The position numbers and the translations under genes are program-made. Below the pieces are notes generated by a model. The model had not been told where the DNA came from. It saw nothing but the letters and a program-made list of their open reading frames with translations, and made no database searches. This document shows, piece by piece, positions 7,834-17,325 of a stretch of DNA of 64,000 nt. The stretch's first letter is position 1, and every line of letters starts with the position of its first letter. The stretch covers positions 930,001 through 994,000 of the forward strand of contig NZ_CP112972.1 in NCBI RefSeq assembly GCF_026410925.1, in the 5' to 3' direction. The stretch is from Halovenus salina. GTDB taxonomy: Archaea; Halobacteriota; Halobacteria; Halobacteriales; Haloarculaceae.

Positions 7834-9567
7834 TTACTCTCCCCACACGTCCGACAGTGGATGGTCTTGTGTGTCGTTCGTCGAGTGTGAACGGCGTTGC
7901 TGGAACGACTGGCTACTCGCGCTCACCTCGCCGACTGCACGGTCCGGCGAGAAGGCGGGCAGGTCGGGACGGTCCATCCGGTCGACCTGTTCGGCGAACC
8001 AGTCTGGCATGTCGGTCCGTGCGCGCTCGAAGAGGTCAAGCAGCGAGGAGTCACCGAGATACGTCGCCCCGAAGTCGTCGGGCGAACGGACGACGCGTCC
8101 GCAAGCCTGGATGACCGTCCGGAGCGCAGTTCGGTAGTACCAGCCCCACTGGCCGTCTTCCAGCCGACGGGCAACACGAGAGTCTCGCGTGTTCGGATAC
8201 GGTGCCTTACAGAGCAACTGCCACCGACAGAGGTCGCCGTCGAGGTCGAGTGCCTCCTCCATCTTCACCGAGAGGAAGACGGTGGGGTCATCGCTTCGCT
8301 TCCAGGCCTCCAGCTGGCCGTCTCTGTCCTCGCTGTCGTGGCTCCGAATCCGGGAATCGACGCCGAACTCCGAGAGCAGAGTCTCCAGATGTTCCTGAAT
8401 TGCGTACGAGTGACAGTGAACGAGACCCTTCTCGTCGGCGTGGCGCTGCATGAGACGGACAAGCGTGCGGGCAATTTTCGGGAGTGTCTCGTCGCGGCGC
8501 TCGTATGTCATCTTCCCCTGGGTCACGTCGTACAGCGGTCGGTTCTCGACGGGGAACGTGTGGGGCACGTCGACCAGCGCGACGTTCGCGGGGTCGAGGC
8601 CGACGCCGGCACAGAAGGCGTCCTTGCTGAGAATCGTCGCCGACAGCAAGACGAACGTCTGTCCCCGGTCCCAGACCGTATGTTTCAGATAGCGCTCGGG
8701 GTTCATCGGCTTGATTGTGAGCCGGGAGCCCTCGCCGTCCGGCTGGTCGACGACCCACGTCGTCGCGCTCTCGGGGTCCTCGTACTCCTCGATAAACCAC
8801 GACAGCTCCGAGCGAAGCTCTGTCAGGCGGTCACGTTTTGCCACCTCGTCGGGCGTCAGTTCCGCGTTCCCCCGGAGCGTCTCCAGGCCGCGGTTGCAGA
8901 TGGTGACCAGATACTGCGCGTAGTCGGCAGCGTCTTCGAGGTCTGTAATCGCGCCGGGTTCCACGTCGTTCCAGGGCGGCACCGTCTCGGGACCGAGGTC
9001 GATTGCCGCGTACATCTCCGCCCAGTCGCCCAGCCCGTGTGCTTCGTCGATCACGACGACATCCCGGGGGCCGAACACGTCAGAGCCCGCCGTCTGCATG
9101 AAATACGCGAGCGTCATCGCGGCAATCGAGCGGTTGGCGGCGATAGCACGGTCCGAGAAGTACGGACAGCGGTGTTTGACCTGGCAGTCGAACTCGCGTT
9201 CCCGGACACAGGGGGCGCGGTTGACCGGCGTATCGGTCTCGCCCGGGAGGATACAGCTGTAGTTGTTCTTGCCCCGAATCACGTTCAGGTCGTCAAGCAA
9301 CGAGTCACCCGCCACGTCGTCGAGCTGTGAGACCTGCGGGGTCGTGTAGTAGGCCCCAATCGGCTCCTCTGGTCCCACTTCTGCCGGCGTCGCCGCACAG
9401 CCTGCCACGGCACGCGCGAGCAGTGATTTGCCGCTGCCGGTCGGTGCCCTGACGAGGACGATATCGTTGTCGGCCGCGAGCGAATCCTGGATGTCCGCGA
9501 GTGCCTGTTGTTGTGCACCGCGGTAGCTCGGGGCCGGAAATTCATCGAAGAGACGCGACGGGTCCAC
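7834..9567 (-). CDS. ATP-dependent DNA helicase of the XPD/Rad3/DinG superfamily 2 type
   Basis: About 577 residues. Walker A APTGSGKS lies near residue 40 and the Walker B/DEAH box VVIDEAH follows. Between them four cysteines (in SCILPG, APCVR, FDCQ, RCPYF) have the spacing of the 4Fe-4S cluster of XPD-type helicases. C-terminal motifs IV-VI are visible, including ACGRVVRSPDD. Such enzymes unwind DNA 5' to 3' in repair. The open frame extends upstream to 10197, but that part is antisense to hmgA. GTG 9567, just before DPSRLFDEFPAP, is the likely start. The gene converges with the zinc-ribbon gene, 3 nt apart. Confidence 0.88.
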   Translation of the reverse strand: MDPSRLFDEFPAPSYRGAQQQALADIQDSLAADNDIVLVRAPTGSGKSLLARAVAGCAATPAEVGPEEPIGAYYTTPQVSQLDDVAGDSLLDDLNVIRGKNNYSCILPGETDTPVNRAPCVREREFDCQVKHRCPYFSDRAIAANRSIAAMTLAYFMQTAGSDVFGPRDVVVIDEAHGLGDWAEMYAAIDLGPETVPPWNDVEPGAITDLEDAADYAQYLVTICNRGLETLRGNAELTPDEVAKRDRLTELRSELSWFIEEYEDPESATTWVVDQPDGEGSRLTIKPMNPERYLKHTVWDRGQTFVLLSATILSKDAFCAGVGLDPANVALVDVPHTFPVENRPLYDVTQGKMTYERRDETLPKIARTLVRLMQRHADEKGLVHCHSYAIQEHLETLLSEFGVDSRIRSHDSEDRDGQLEAWKRSDDPTVFLSVKMEEALDLDGDLCRWQLLCKAPYPNTRDSRVARRLEDGQWGWYYRTALRTVIQACGRVVRSPDDFGATYLGDSSLLDLFERARTDMPDWFAEQVDRMDRPDLPAFSPDRAVGEVSASSQSFQQRRSHSTNDTQDHPLSDVWGE

Positions 9568-9706
9568 GGTCGTAGTGGCGGCTGGCTCAGACTTAAACCC
9601 CGGGATGCGGCCCGCCACAGCATGGGTACAGCTGGCGAGCGTAGTCTCGGACACTCGTCGCGGGCCATCCGGAGCGCTTACAGTCGGTCCCCCCGAGGTG
9701 CCAGCT

Positions 9707-10918
9707 ATGACCGACCCAGCGACCCTTGCCGACCAGCTTCGAACGGGCGAGCGACGGCTCCACGAACTGGACGACGCAGACGCCGAGACTGCTGCCGAGG
9801 CACGGCGGCAATTTCTCGCCGCCGAGACGGGTGCCGACCTCGACGCAATCGGCGATTTCACCTTCGACGCCGGGCAGGCCACAGACGCCAACGTCGAAAA
9901 CTTCGTCGGGAGTGCCCAGGTACCCATGGGCGTTGCCGGTCCCGTGGCTATCGACGGCGGCGCGGCAGACGGTGAGTACTTCCTGCCGATGGCGACGACC
10001 GAGGGCGCGCTGGTCGCAAGCGTCAACCGCGGGCTCTCCGCCATCGACGACGCTGGCGGAGCAACCGCACGCGTGACCGACTCGGGGATGACCCGCGCGC
10101 CGGTATTCCGCGTCGCCGGCGTCGCAGAGGCTGAAACGGTCGTCGAGTGGGTCGACGACCACGCCGAACAGTTGCGCGAGGCCGCCGAATCGACCACCAG
10201 CCACGGGGAGTTGCTCGCCGTCGAGCCCTACGTCGTCGGCGACAACGTCTATCTGCGCTTCGCCTACGACACCAAAGACGCGATGGGGATGAACATGGCC
10301 ACTATCGCGACCCGCGAGGCCGCCGACCTCGTCGAGGCCGAGACGCCGGCGGAGCTGGTCGCCATCTCTGGCAACCTCTGTAACGACAAGAAGCCGGCCG
10401 CTATCAACGCCGTCGAGGGTCGGGGGCGGACCGTCACCGCAGACGTGACACTCAGCCGCGAACTGGTCGAGGAGACACTGAACACGACGCCCGAAGCGAT
10501 GGTCGAGGGGAACACCAGAAAGAACCTCGTCGGGAGCGCGAAAGCCGGGAGCCTGGGATTCAACGCCCACGCCGCAAACACCGTTGCGGCGATGTTTCTC
10601 GCCACGGGCCAGGACGAGGCACAGGTCGTCGAGGGCGCAAACGCCATCACGACGATGGACGCACGCGAGGACGGCCTGTACGCCAGTATCTCGCTTGCCT
10701 CACTCGAAGTCGGCACCGTCGGCGGCGGGACCAAGCTGGCGACACAGTCGGCGGGACTGGAGCTTCTGGGACTCGCCGGCGGCGGCGACCCGGCCGGCTC
10801 GAACGCCGACGCGCTCGCAGAGGTGATTGCCGTCGGCGCGCTCGCGGGCGAACTTTCGCTCATCGCCGCGTTCTGTTCGCGCCATCTCGCAAGCGCACAC
10901 GAAGACCTCGGGCGATAA
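9707..10918 (+). CDS. hmgA: 3-hydroxy-3-methylglutaryl-CoA reductase (class I)
   Basis: A 403-residue NADPH-dependent reductase that makes mevalonate for archaeal isoprenoid lipids. Class I motifs are present: TTEGALVASVNRG with the catalytic Glu, DAMGMNMA binding the cofactor, KKPAAIN with the catalytic Lys, GTVGGGT, and a C-terminal HLASAH with the catalytic His. ATG 9707 is used; the 44 residues that could be added upstream overlap the divergent helicase promoter and do not resemble the family. This is the target of statins, and haloarchaeal promoter or copy variants of it are known to give resistance. The gene is divergent from the helicase. Confidence 0.96.
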   Translation: MTDPATLADQLRTGERRLHELDDADAETAAEARRQFLAAETGADLDAIGDFTFDAGQATDANVENFVGSAQVPMGVAGPVAIDGGAADGEYFLPMATTEGALVASVNRGLSAIDDAGGATARVTDSGMTRAPVFRVAGVAEAETVVEWVDDHAEQLREAAESTTSHGELLAVEPYVVGDNVYLRFAYDTKDAMGMNMATIATREAADLVEAETPAELVAISGNLCNDKKPAAINAVEGRGRTVTADVTLSRELVEETLNTTPEAMVEGNTRKNLVGSAKAGSLGFNAHAANTVAAMFLATGQDEAQVVEGANAITTMDAREDGLYASISLASLEVGTVGGGTKLATQSAGLELLGLAGGGDPAGSNADALAEVIAVGALAGELSLIAAFCSRHLASAHEDLGR

Positions 10919-10928
10919 CAGAGGGGAC

Positions 10929-11966
10929 CTATTCGCTCGGCCGGTGCCGCTGTCGCCCGCGGTCGAGCAGTCGCTTGATTGCTTTTCCCGGGCCACCCTC
11001 GATTGGCCAGCCGCGCTGTCGCCAGGCTGGTGGCTCGGGCTCGAACTTCGGACAGGAGCCCGCACACTCACGCTGTGTCTGATTGCAGTCTTTTGCCTCA
11101 CAGAACGGCCGCGCGACCGCTGGTGTGGCCTCGAAAGCGAAATGTCGACAGTCCGGGCGCATCGAATCGACGTAGGAACGCCACCCTCGTTCGTAGGCGC
11201 GTTCGGCGATTTCCAGCCGCTTCGTTGCCTTCCACGCCGTGTCTGCGACCTCGAACTGACAGGCCGAGTCGTCGAACTCGCCTCCTGCCGGTCGGTCGAG
11301 AATCCGCGTTCCGGGCGCGGTGGGGTCGAGCGCCCGCGGCTGCCAGGTCGCTTCGACAGCACTCTCCCCTCGGCGGCCGCGCTCGACGGTGAGCACGCCG
11401 GCCTCGACGGGAATATCCTCTAACAGGACCGGTTCGACGGGCTCGTCGGTTTCGCTGGTTGCCACCCATACCTCGTCAGCGAGCCCGAGCGCCACGTCGC
11501 GTTCGAGCTGTGGGGCGAGGTCGCGGGCGGCGCTCGCGTCGAGGTCGGGTTTGTTCTCGACCGCGACGATTCGCTCGACCCAGTCAGGATACGGCCATTT
11601 CCGGCGGAGCTGGATTCGGCCGCCGTCGCGACGACGCTCGATGATTCCTCTGTCGGCCGCGCGATGGACTGCCTGGCGGACGTATCGCCACGGATAGCCA
11701 GGGTCGGGCAGGGCGTCTCGGTACCAAGCCCACTCGGCGGGCGCGTTCTGCACGACGTGTAACAGGTCCGAATCAAGGGCCTGGGTGCCGAAGGCAGCGC
11801 GCGCAGAGAGCGCCGCCGGGTCACACTCGATGACGACTGTATCCCACCGGCGACGTTTCGTCCCGAGCTGTCGGGCGACCACGACTGGACCGCCCTCTCC
11901 GTCCGGCGGCCAGTGGGCTTCGGCCCACTGACAGACCTGCAACTCGAAGCCAAACTCCGTGTTCAC
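10929..11966 (-). CDS. DUF5787-like haloarchaeal protein with C-terminal cysteine cluster
   Basis: About 345 residues. The N-terminal part (FELQVCQWAE, VVARQLG, DTVVIECDP) resembles the haloarchaeal DUF5787 family, which has a restriction-endonuclease-like look with a strand AVENKPDLDASAARDLAPQL in the middle (a conserved E-N-K and D). The C-terminal 80 residues contain cysteines in CRHF, FCEAKDC, RECAGSC that could bind zinc or an Fe-S cluster, as in RecB/Cas4-type nucleases. GTG 11966 (NTEFGF) is preferred to GTG 11978 a few codons earlier. It converges with hmgA, leaving a 10-nt gap. A nuclease role is inference, not shown. Confidence 0.65.
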   Translation of the reverse strand: MNTEFGFELQVCQWAEAHWPPDGEGGPVVVARQLGTKRRRWDTVVIECDPAALSARAAFGTQALDSDLLHVVQNAPAEWAWYRDALPDPGYPWRYVRQAVHRAADRGIIERRRDGGRIQLRRKWPYPDWVERIVAVENKPDLDASAARDLAPQLERDVALGLADEVWVATSETDEPVEPVLLEDIPVEAGVLTVERGRRGESAVEATWQPRALDPTAPGTRILDRPAGGEFDDSACQFEVADTAWKATKRLEIAERAYERGWRSYVDSMRPDCRHFAFEATPAVARPFCEAKDCNQTQRECAGSCPKFEPEPPAWRQRGWPIEGGPGKAIKRLLDRGRQRHRPSE

Positions 11967-12011
11967 GTCGGCTATCACGAGGACTGCGCCGGGTTTGTAA
12001 GTTGCGGCCGG

Positions 12012-13079
12012 TCAGCGCATCGCCTCGGCGCGGACGTCTGGATTTTCTCGGAGAAAGTCGACGAGGGTGTCCATGTAGGATTCGACAGGTGGACACTCGA
12101 TGTCAGTGTCGGTGAGTGCTCGCCTGGTGTTGGGGCAGGCGTACCGCGTCGGGTGGTCGAAGTAGTCGACCGTGGCCGGCTCTGCAGGCCAGCCACGGCC
12201 GGCGAGCGTCCGCATCATCCGCTTCGTCAGCGGTTTCGGAACAGGTGGCGAGAGGACGCGGTGTCCAATCGCGTCGGCGACCGCGTCGACGAAGGCTGGA
12301 ACCGACAGCGGAGTTGGGTCACAGAGCTGGTAGACCTCATCGACGGTCTCCTCCCGTCGGCTCAGGGCCGCAATTGCATCGACCACGAAATCCCGGGGAA
12401 CGACGTTCAGTTCGGAGTCGGCCGACCCGGGCAGCGTCGTCAGGACCGAACAGACGGCGGGCTGGGCGAGCACGAGACGGAGAATGTAGTACGGGCCGTC
12501 GTACTTGGCGGTTTCGCCCGTTTCGCTGTCGCCGACGACGATTGCCGGCCGGTAGATTGTGGTCGGGAGCCCCTCGGCCATTCGCTGTTGGACCAGTTGT
12601 TCGGCCTCGAATTTCGTCCGTTCGTAGTGGTTGTTGAACTGCTGGCCCTCATCGAGATGGGCTTCGGTGAAGATGCCGTCGTAGCGGCCGCTGACGTAGC
12701 AGGTGCTCACGTACTGGAACCGGTCGACGTCAAGGTCCTCGGCAACATCGAGAACATGTTCGGTCCCACGGACGTTGACGGCCTCCGCAAGGTCGGCGTC
12801 GACAGCCAGGTCGTACACCGCAGCGAGGTGATACAGCTCTGTCACCGACCCGAGTTCGGTGTCGCCGAGGCCGAGGCCGGGCTCTGTGATATCGCCCTCG
12901 TAGAGGTGAATTTCTCCGTCCCCGTCGGCAATCTCCGCAGCGCGTCGCTCGGCGAGTTCGCGGTAGCGTGGCTGGACGAGACACGCTATCGGCCCGTCGC
13001 CGCGGTCGAGTAAGCGTTCGAGCAGTGCCGAACCAAGAAAGCCGGGAAAGCCGGTGAGGAGAACACGCGGACTGCTCAC
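12012..13079 (-). CDS. Extended SDR/thioester-reductase-type NAD(P)-dependent oxidoreductase
   Basis: About 355 residues. A Rossmann nucleotide-binding motif (TGFPGFLGSALLE) starts at residue 8, followed by the YxxxK catalytic pair in YERTKFEAEQ and a C-terminal half with substrate-binding elements (YQLCDP, RYACPNTRRAL). The overall pattern is closest to fatty-acyl-CoA or thioester reductases and NAD-epimerases of the extended SDR type. GTG 13079 overlaps the stop codon of the upstream aldehyde dehydrogenase (TGA at 13076-13078), so both are one operon on the minus strand. Together they could interconvert an acyl thioester, aldehyde and acid; the substrate is unknown. Confidence 0.8.
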   Translation of the reverse strand: MSSPRVLLTGFPGFLGSALLERLLDRGDGPIACLVQPRYRELAERRAAEIADGDGEIHLYEGDITEPGLGLGDTELGSVTELYHLAAVYDLAVDADLAEAVNVRGTEHVLDVAEDLDVDRFQYVSTCYVSGRYDGIFTEAHLDEGQQFNNHYERTKFEAEQLVQQRMAEGLPTTIYRPAIVVGDSETGETAKYDGPYYILRLVLAQPAVCSVLTTLPGSADSELNVVPRDFVVDAIAALSRREETVDEVYQLCDPTPLSVPAFVDAVADAIGHRVLSPPVPKPLTKRMMRTLAGRGWPAEPATVDYFDHPTRYACPNTRRALTDTDIECPPVESYMDTLVDFLRENPDVRAEAMR

Positions 13080-14680
13080 GAGAACCACCGTCCGAACACG
13101 GGAACCCCGGAAAGCTGGCGCTGAAACCGAGAGAGCGCGAGCAGTCCCCGAGCGTACCACTGAGAGGAGACGCTGGGGGGTTCCGTCAGCGGCCCGACAC
13201 GTGAACTCGCGACGGTTCGTGATTCGAGAAACCGCTCGATGCCGGCGCGACCGTGTCGCCGCCCCAGTCCCGAATCGCCGAACCCACCCATCGGCGCGTC
13301 AATCGCGGCCCACCCGGAGACGTAGCCGTCGTTGACACAGACGGTCCCGCAGTCGATTTCTCTTGCGAGCGCGCGGCCTCGGTCACGGTCGCCAGTCCAG
13401 ACGCTCGCGTTCAGCCCGTATTCGGAGTCATTCGCCTTCGTGACCGCCGTCTCCGCGTCCGGGACGGATTCCACGGTCACGACGGGACCGAAGGTCTCCT
13501 CGCAGGCGACGGTCGTGTCGGCCGCGACATCGGTGAGAATCGTGGGTTCGTAACAGAACGGGCCAACATCGGGGCGGTGTCGTCCGCCGGTCAGGACCGT
13601 CGCGCCGTCCTCGACAGCACTTGAAACGTGGTCTTCGACGCGGGCGAGCTGGTCTTCGTCGATGAGCGAGCCCACGTCCGGGCCGTAGGTGAACTCGGTG
13701 CCAAGCGAGAGCCGTCGGGTGGCTCCGACGAAGGCGTCGAGAAACTCCTCGAACAGCGACTCGTGAACGTAGATGCGTTCGGCGGCCAGACAGAGCTGGC
13801 CGGCGTTGGTGAAACAGGCTTGGACCGCGCCACGGGCGGCCGTCTCGACGTTCGCGTCGTCGAGGACGACCAGCGGGTTGTTGCCGCCCAGCTCCAACGA
13901 ACAGCCGATGAGATTCCGGCCGGCCTGCTCGGCGATGATGCGCCCGGTCTCCGTGCTGCCGGTGAAGGCGATGTAGTCGACCCCGCCGACGAGCGACGGC
14001 CCCACGTCCGCGCCCCGTCCGGTGACGACTTGGACGACATCCCCGGGAACGCCAGCACGGTCGAGCAGTTCGACGAGTGCGAGCGCGATAAACGGCGTTT
14101 TCTCGTCGGGCTTGAGGACAACAGCGTTCCCAGCGACAAGTGCGGGAATAATATCGACCATCGAGAGCGTGAGCGGGTAGTTCCACGGCGAGATAGCGCC
14201 CACGACACCGACCGGCTCGGAGGTCACCTCGGCGGTCGTCGCCAGCGGGATTGCTCCCTGACGTGAATCGTCAGCGAGATAGTCAGGCCCGTGACGTGCG
14301 TAGTACGAGCAGTTCAGCGGTACATCTGCGACCTCTTCGACGGCGTGTGCGCGGGATTTGCCCGTCTCCAACTGGACGATGTCGAGGAGTTCGTCCTGGT
14401 GGTCCAACACGAGGTCAGCGAACCGGTTGAGCAGTTCTCCGCGCCGGTCTGCAGACAAGTCGGCCCAGCCCCGCTGTGCTGACCGGGCGCGCTCGACCGC
14501 ACGCTCGACATCGTTTTCGTCACATGCCGGAACCGTCCCGATTGGCTCGTCAGTGGCTGGAGCACGGACCGTGAGTTCGTCATCAGCGGTGGCGTCGACC
14601 AGCTCGGACAGTCTCGCCAGGCGCTGTCGCGAGAGACTCGTCTCTGCGAACACGTCTCGGGTCGTCGTCTCCTGTTTCAT
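13076..14680 (-). CDS. NAD(P)-dependent aldehyde dehydrogenase (succinate-semialdehyde type)
   Basis: A 534-residue enzyme, slightly longer than the 480-500 typical of the family because of a 40-residue tail after the ALDH fold. Landmarks are SPWNYPLTL, KPDEKTP, FTGSTETGR in the cofactor site, the catalytic Glu in LELGGNNPL, and the nucleophilic Cys in GQLCLAAER. The C-terminal EETFGPVV is standard. The general class is close to succinic-semialdehyde dehydrogenases, but the substrate cannot be set by sequence. Its TGA overlaps the GTG of the downstream reductase. An ATG at 14680 is the natural start. Confidence 0.9.
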   Translation of the reverse strand: MKQETTTRDVFAETSLSRQRLARLSELVDATADDELTVRAPATDEPIGTVPACDENDVERAVERARSAQRGWADLSADRRGELLNRFADLVLDHQDELLDIVQLETGKSRAHAVEEVADVPLNCSYYARHGPDYLADDSRQGAIPLATTAEVTSEPVGVVGAISPWNYPLTLSMVDIIPALVAGNAVVLKPDEKTPFIALALVELLDRAGVPGDVVQVVTGRGADVGPSLVGGVDYIAFTGSTETGRIIAEQAGRNLIGCSLELGGNNPLVVLDDANVETAARGAVQACFTNAGQLCLAAERIYVHESLFEEFLDAFVGATRRLSLGTEFTYGPDVGSLIDEDQLARVEDHVSSAVEDGATVLTGGRHRPDVGPFCYEPTILTDVAADTTVACEETFGPVVTVESVPDAETAVTKANDSEYGLNASVWTGDRDRGRALAREIDCGTVCVNDGYVSGWAAIDAPMGGFGDSGLGRRHGRAGIERFLESRTVASSRVGPLTEPPSVSSQWYARGLLALSRFQRQLSGVPVFGRWFS

Positions 14681-14783
14681 GTACTCTTCTTTGTTGGAGT
14701 GCGAGCGTTATTACATCACGGGCCGCCAGGAGAATCACCGTCCCGGGCAAGGATTCAAATACTGGGACGTGCCCACCGCCGGT

Positions 14784-15371
14784 ATGGACGACGCACTCGT
14801 CGAACGGGTCGACGCCCTCGAACGGGCGGTGACAGACGGCGACCACGACCTCTCGGCGCTCGCAACCGAAGCGGCGGCTCGCGACCGCCTCGATGACCTC
14901 GAAGATCAGTGTGAGCAACTCGAAGCACGCGTCGCCGAACTCGAAGCGGCGACACAGGCACTGCGGGGGTACGTCGGCAACGTCCGGGCGGTAAACGAAG
15001 AGGTCGAAACCCGAGCCGAACAGGCACTCTCGAAGGCAGAGTCACTGGAGGCACAGCTACAGGAGGGGACCCCGAGCCGGCCACAGGAGAGCAGCCGGAG
15101 TGGGGCGGCCACCCCAGGACACGAGACGGGAGCGAAACAACAGTCACCCCAGCCGGCGTTCCAGCAACCTCAAGAACGTCACAAGGACTCCTATCAGGAA
15201 GACAACGGGAAGTGTTGTCGAGCGTGCGGCCATCCGCACAGCACAGAACCGCACGACGAGACAACTGCGGTCAGCTCAGAGTGGGACGACGAGGGGCTGG
15301 CAGATGACGACCCGCTCGCGGGAGACGAGGACGACACAGGCCCACTCGAACGCTTCAAACAGCTCCTCTGA
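14784..15371 (+). CDS. Coiled-coil protein with zinc-type cysteines, upstream of pilus ATPase (DUF7310-like)
   Basis: A 195-residue protein. Residues 1-95 form an uninterrupted heptad-rich coiled coil (ALVERVDALERA, LEDQCEQLEARVAELEAA). A polar Pro/Gln/Ser linker follows, then a short CCRACGHPH motif that may bind zinc, and an acidic tail ending in LERFKQLL. It stops 61 nt before the secretion ATPase gene and points the same way. In haloarchaea, coiled-coil proteins of this kind accompany type IV pilus-like ATPase/TadC pairs, so a scaffold or regulator of that machine is the likely role (inference from context). Confidence 0.65.
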   Translation: MDDALVERVDALERAVTDGDHDLSALATEAAARDRLDDLEDQCEQLEARVAELEAATQALRGYVGNVRAVNEEVETRAEQALSKAESLEAQLQEGTPSRPQESSRSGAATPGHETGAKQQSPQPAFQQPQERHKDSYQEDNGKCCRACGHPHSTEPHDETTAVSSEWDDEGLADDDPLAGDEDDTGPLERFKQLL

Positions 15372-15402
15372 CCGAGACGTGCGGTGGCGGTCCGTCCGGA
15401 GA

Positions 15403-15408
15403 TTTATA
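15403..15408 (+). promoter_or_regulatory. TATA box of the PilB-like/TadC operon
   Basis: TTTATA lies 25-30 nt before ATG 15433, giving a leaderless transcript independent of the preceding coiled-coil gene. Confidence 0.55.
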
Positions 15409-15432
15409 CCAGATTCCGGGACCAGTGGTCGT

Positions 15433-17325
15433 ATGTCCGACAGCGTCACAGGAGCCATCGACCAGCTCCGAGAGCTCTTCGGCGAGAGCGACGGAGGATG
15501 TCGGTGTCAGCCCGCCTTCGACGGCGAGAGGCTGGTTCTCGACGCGACAGACTGTCCCCACGCCGGGGTGCTCGAAGATGCGCCGGAGTGTCGGGAAACA
15601 GCAATCGATGCACTGACCGAACGGGACGTAGATGCCGTGGTGACAGAAGCAAACGGTGTCGAGCGCGCCTACGAAGACGAGGCAGCCGGACTGTTAGTCG
15701 CGGCCGGCCGGTTCGTCGAGACGGTCTCGTTTCACGACGAACGACTCGCACAGCAAGCACGGCGGGACCCGCTTGGTGCCTGTCGGGAGGCGACCGGGCG
15801 GGCTGGCGCGGTGGCCGAAATCGCCGCAGAGACGGGTCTCGATGTCCTCGCTGGGGCTGCTGCCAGCTACGAGGAACTCCTCTCGCCGGCGGTCGGCCCG
15901 ACGCTCAGCCACTGGCGGGTCGAGCCAGCGCCGCCCAACGCCGCGCTTCAGGAAGTCATCGACCTCGACACCGGCGCGACGGTCAGACGGTACGACCGCC
16001 CGAACGGGCCACCGGCGTACCACCTCGTCCCGCTCGAACAGCAGCTTCCAGCCCCGGCGCTGTCGACACTCGCAGACGCCTACCAGCGCCTTGCAGGGGG
16101 TCGATTCGACGGCGGCGAGCGCGCGCCGGCGAGAGCTGTGCGGGCGGCTGCCGACGACGCGGAGGCGGAGTGGGTAGAGCAGGTCACCCAGGTTCTCCGG
16201 AAACACGCAGGCGGCTATGGGCTGTTAGAGGATATCTTCGCTGACCCCTCGGTGACAGACGCATTCGTCACCGCTCCAGCCCCCAAGAATCGACTCCGGG
16301 TGACTGTCGATGGCGAGACCTACGTCACAAACACGTGGGTAACAGCCGAGGGTGTCGACGCGCTTGCCTCGCGGTTCCGTCGCGAAAGCGGCCGTTCGTT
16401 CTCTCGGGCAGAACCCACGCTGGATGCGACCGCGACGGTTGCTGGCCGGCGACTCCGGATTGCCGGTGTCACCGATCCACCGAGCGACGGGACCGCGTTC
16501 GCGTTCCGCGCACAGGGCCGGGAGGTCTGGACGCTCCCTGGTCTCGTCCGAAACGACACCGTCACCGCGGAGGCGGCCGCGTTGCTCTCTGTTGCGGTCG
16601 AACGCGGGAGCGCGCTGCTGGTCGCTGGTCCGAGAGGGGCCGGAAAGACGACCACGCTTGGCGCGCTCCTCTGGGAACTCCCACCAGAGGTCAGGACGGT
16701 CGTTATCGAGGACACACCAGAGCTACCGGTCTCTGCGCTCCAGAACGCGGACCGGGACGTGCAGGCCCTGCTGGCCGGCGGCGACACAGAACGGTTGTCT
16801 CCGAGCGACGCGCTCAGAACGGCACTCAGACTCGGCGACGGGGCGCTCGCAGTCGGCGAGGTCAGAGGCGAGGAGGCAGAGGTCCTGTACGAGGCGATGC
16901 GTGTCGGTGCAAACAGTGAATCCGTGCTGGGAACGATACACGGCGACGGGGCCGAGGCAGTGTACGACCGGGTCGTCACCGACCTCGGCGTCTCGCCGAG
17001 TTCGTTCGGCGTGACCGACCTCGTCGTCAGCCTGGAGACGACGGCAGCCGGCCGGCGACGGGTTCGCGCTATCGAGGAGGTCGTTCCGAGTGAACCGGGT
17101 ACGTTCGCAGCCCTGTACGAACAGAGTGGCGACGGACTGGGTTCGACAGGGCGTCTCGAACGCGGGAACAGCCACGCCGTCGATGCGCTCACCAGACCTG
17201 GTGAGTCCTACGCCGACCTCCGGGAGTTGCTCGCCAGCAGAGAGCAACTCCTCGACGCACTCGCGACGCAGGAGGCGACATCTGGCGATGCAGTGACCGA
17301 GTCACAGGCCGACCGCCAGCAATGA
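15433..17325 (+). CDS. Type II/IV secretion-system ATPase (PilB/TadA/FlaI-like)
   Basis: A 630-residue hexameric-type ATPase. The N-terminal 60 residues carry cysteines (CRCQ, DCPHAG, ECRE) that look like a small metal-binding head seen in haloarchaeal homologues. The central region precedes Walker A GPRGAGKT near residue 400, an Asp box with IEDTPEL, Walker B-like GDGALAVGEVRGEE and a His box with TIHGDG. This family powers assembly of archaeal pili and archaella. The TadC-like membrane gene overlaps its stop (ATGA), forming a pair. No pilin-like gene was found on either side. Confidence 0.87.
   Translation: MSDSVTGAIDQLRELFGESDGGCRCQPAFDGERLVLDATDCPHAGVLEDAPECRETAIDALTERDVDAVVTEANGVERAYEDEAAGLLVAAGRFVETVSFHDERLAQQARRDPLGACREATGRAGAVAEIAAETGLDVLAGAAASYEELLSPAVGPTLSHWRVEPAPPNAALQEVIDLDTGATVRRYDRPNGPPAYHLVPLEQQLPAPALSTLADAYQRLAGGRFDGGERAPARAVRAAADDAEAEWVEQVTQVLRKHAGGYGLLEDIFADPSVTDAFVTAPAPKNRLRVTVDGETYVTNTWVTAEGVDALASRFRRESGRSFSRAEPTLDATATVAGRRLRIAGVTDPPSDGTAFAFRAQGREVWTLPGLVRNDTVTAEAAALLSVAVERGSALLVAGPRGAGKTTTLGALLWELPPEVRTVVIEDTPELPVSALQNADRDVQALLAGGDTERLSPSDALRTALRLGDGALAVGEVRGEEAEVLYEAMRVGANSESVLGTIHGDGAEAVYDRVVTDLGVSPSSFGVTDLVVSLETTAAGRRRVRAIEEVVPSEPGTFAALYEQSGDGLGSTGRLERGNSHAVDALTRPGESYADLRELLASREQLLDALATQEATSGDAVTESQADRQQ

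Noticed and set aside
7897..9330. A 477-codon open frame on the plus strand
   Set aside because: It is fully antisense to the helicase gene on the minus strand, whose conserved motifs and Fe-S cysteines show the real coding strand. Long antisense frames are common in high-GC haloarchaeal genes.
9568..10197. An upstream extension of the helicase frame
   Set aside because: It overlaps hmgA in antisense and adds about 210 residues unlike any helicase domain; the GTG at 9567 gives the family-like N-terminus.
11913..13013. A 366-codon plus-strand frame
   Set aside because: Antisense to the SDR-type reductase, which has a clear Rossmann motif and YxxxK. The plus-strand product shows no recognisable domain.
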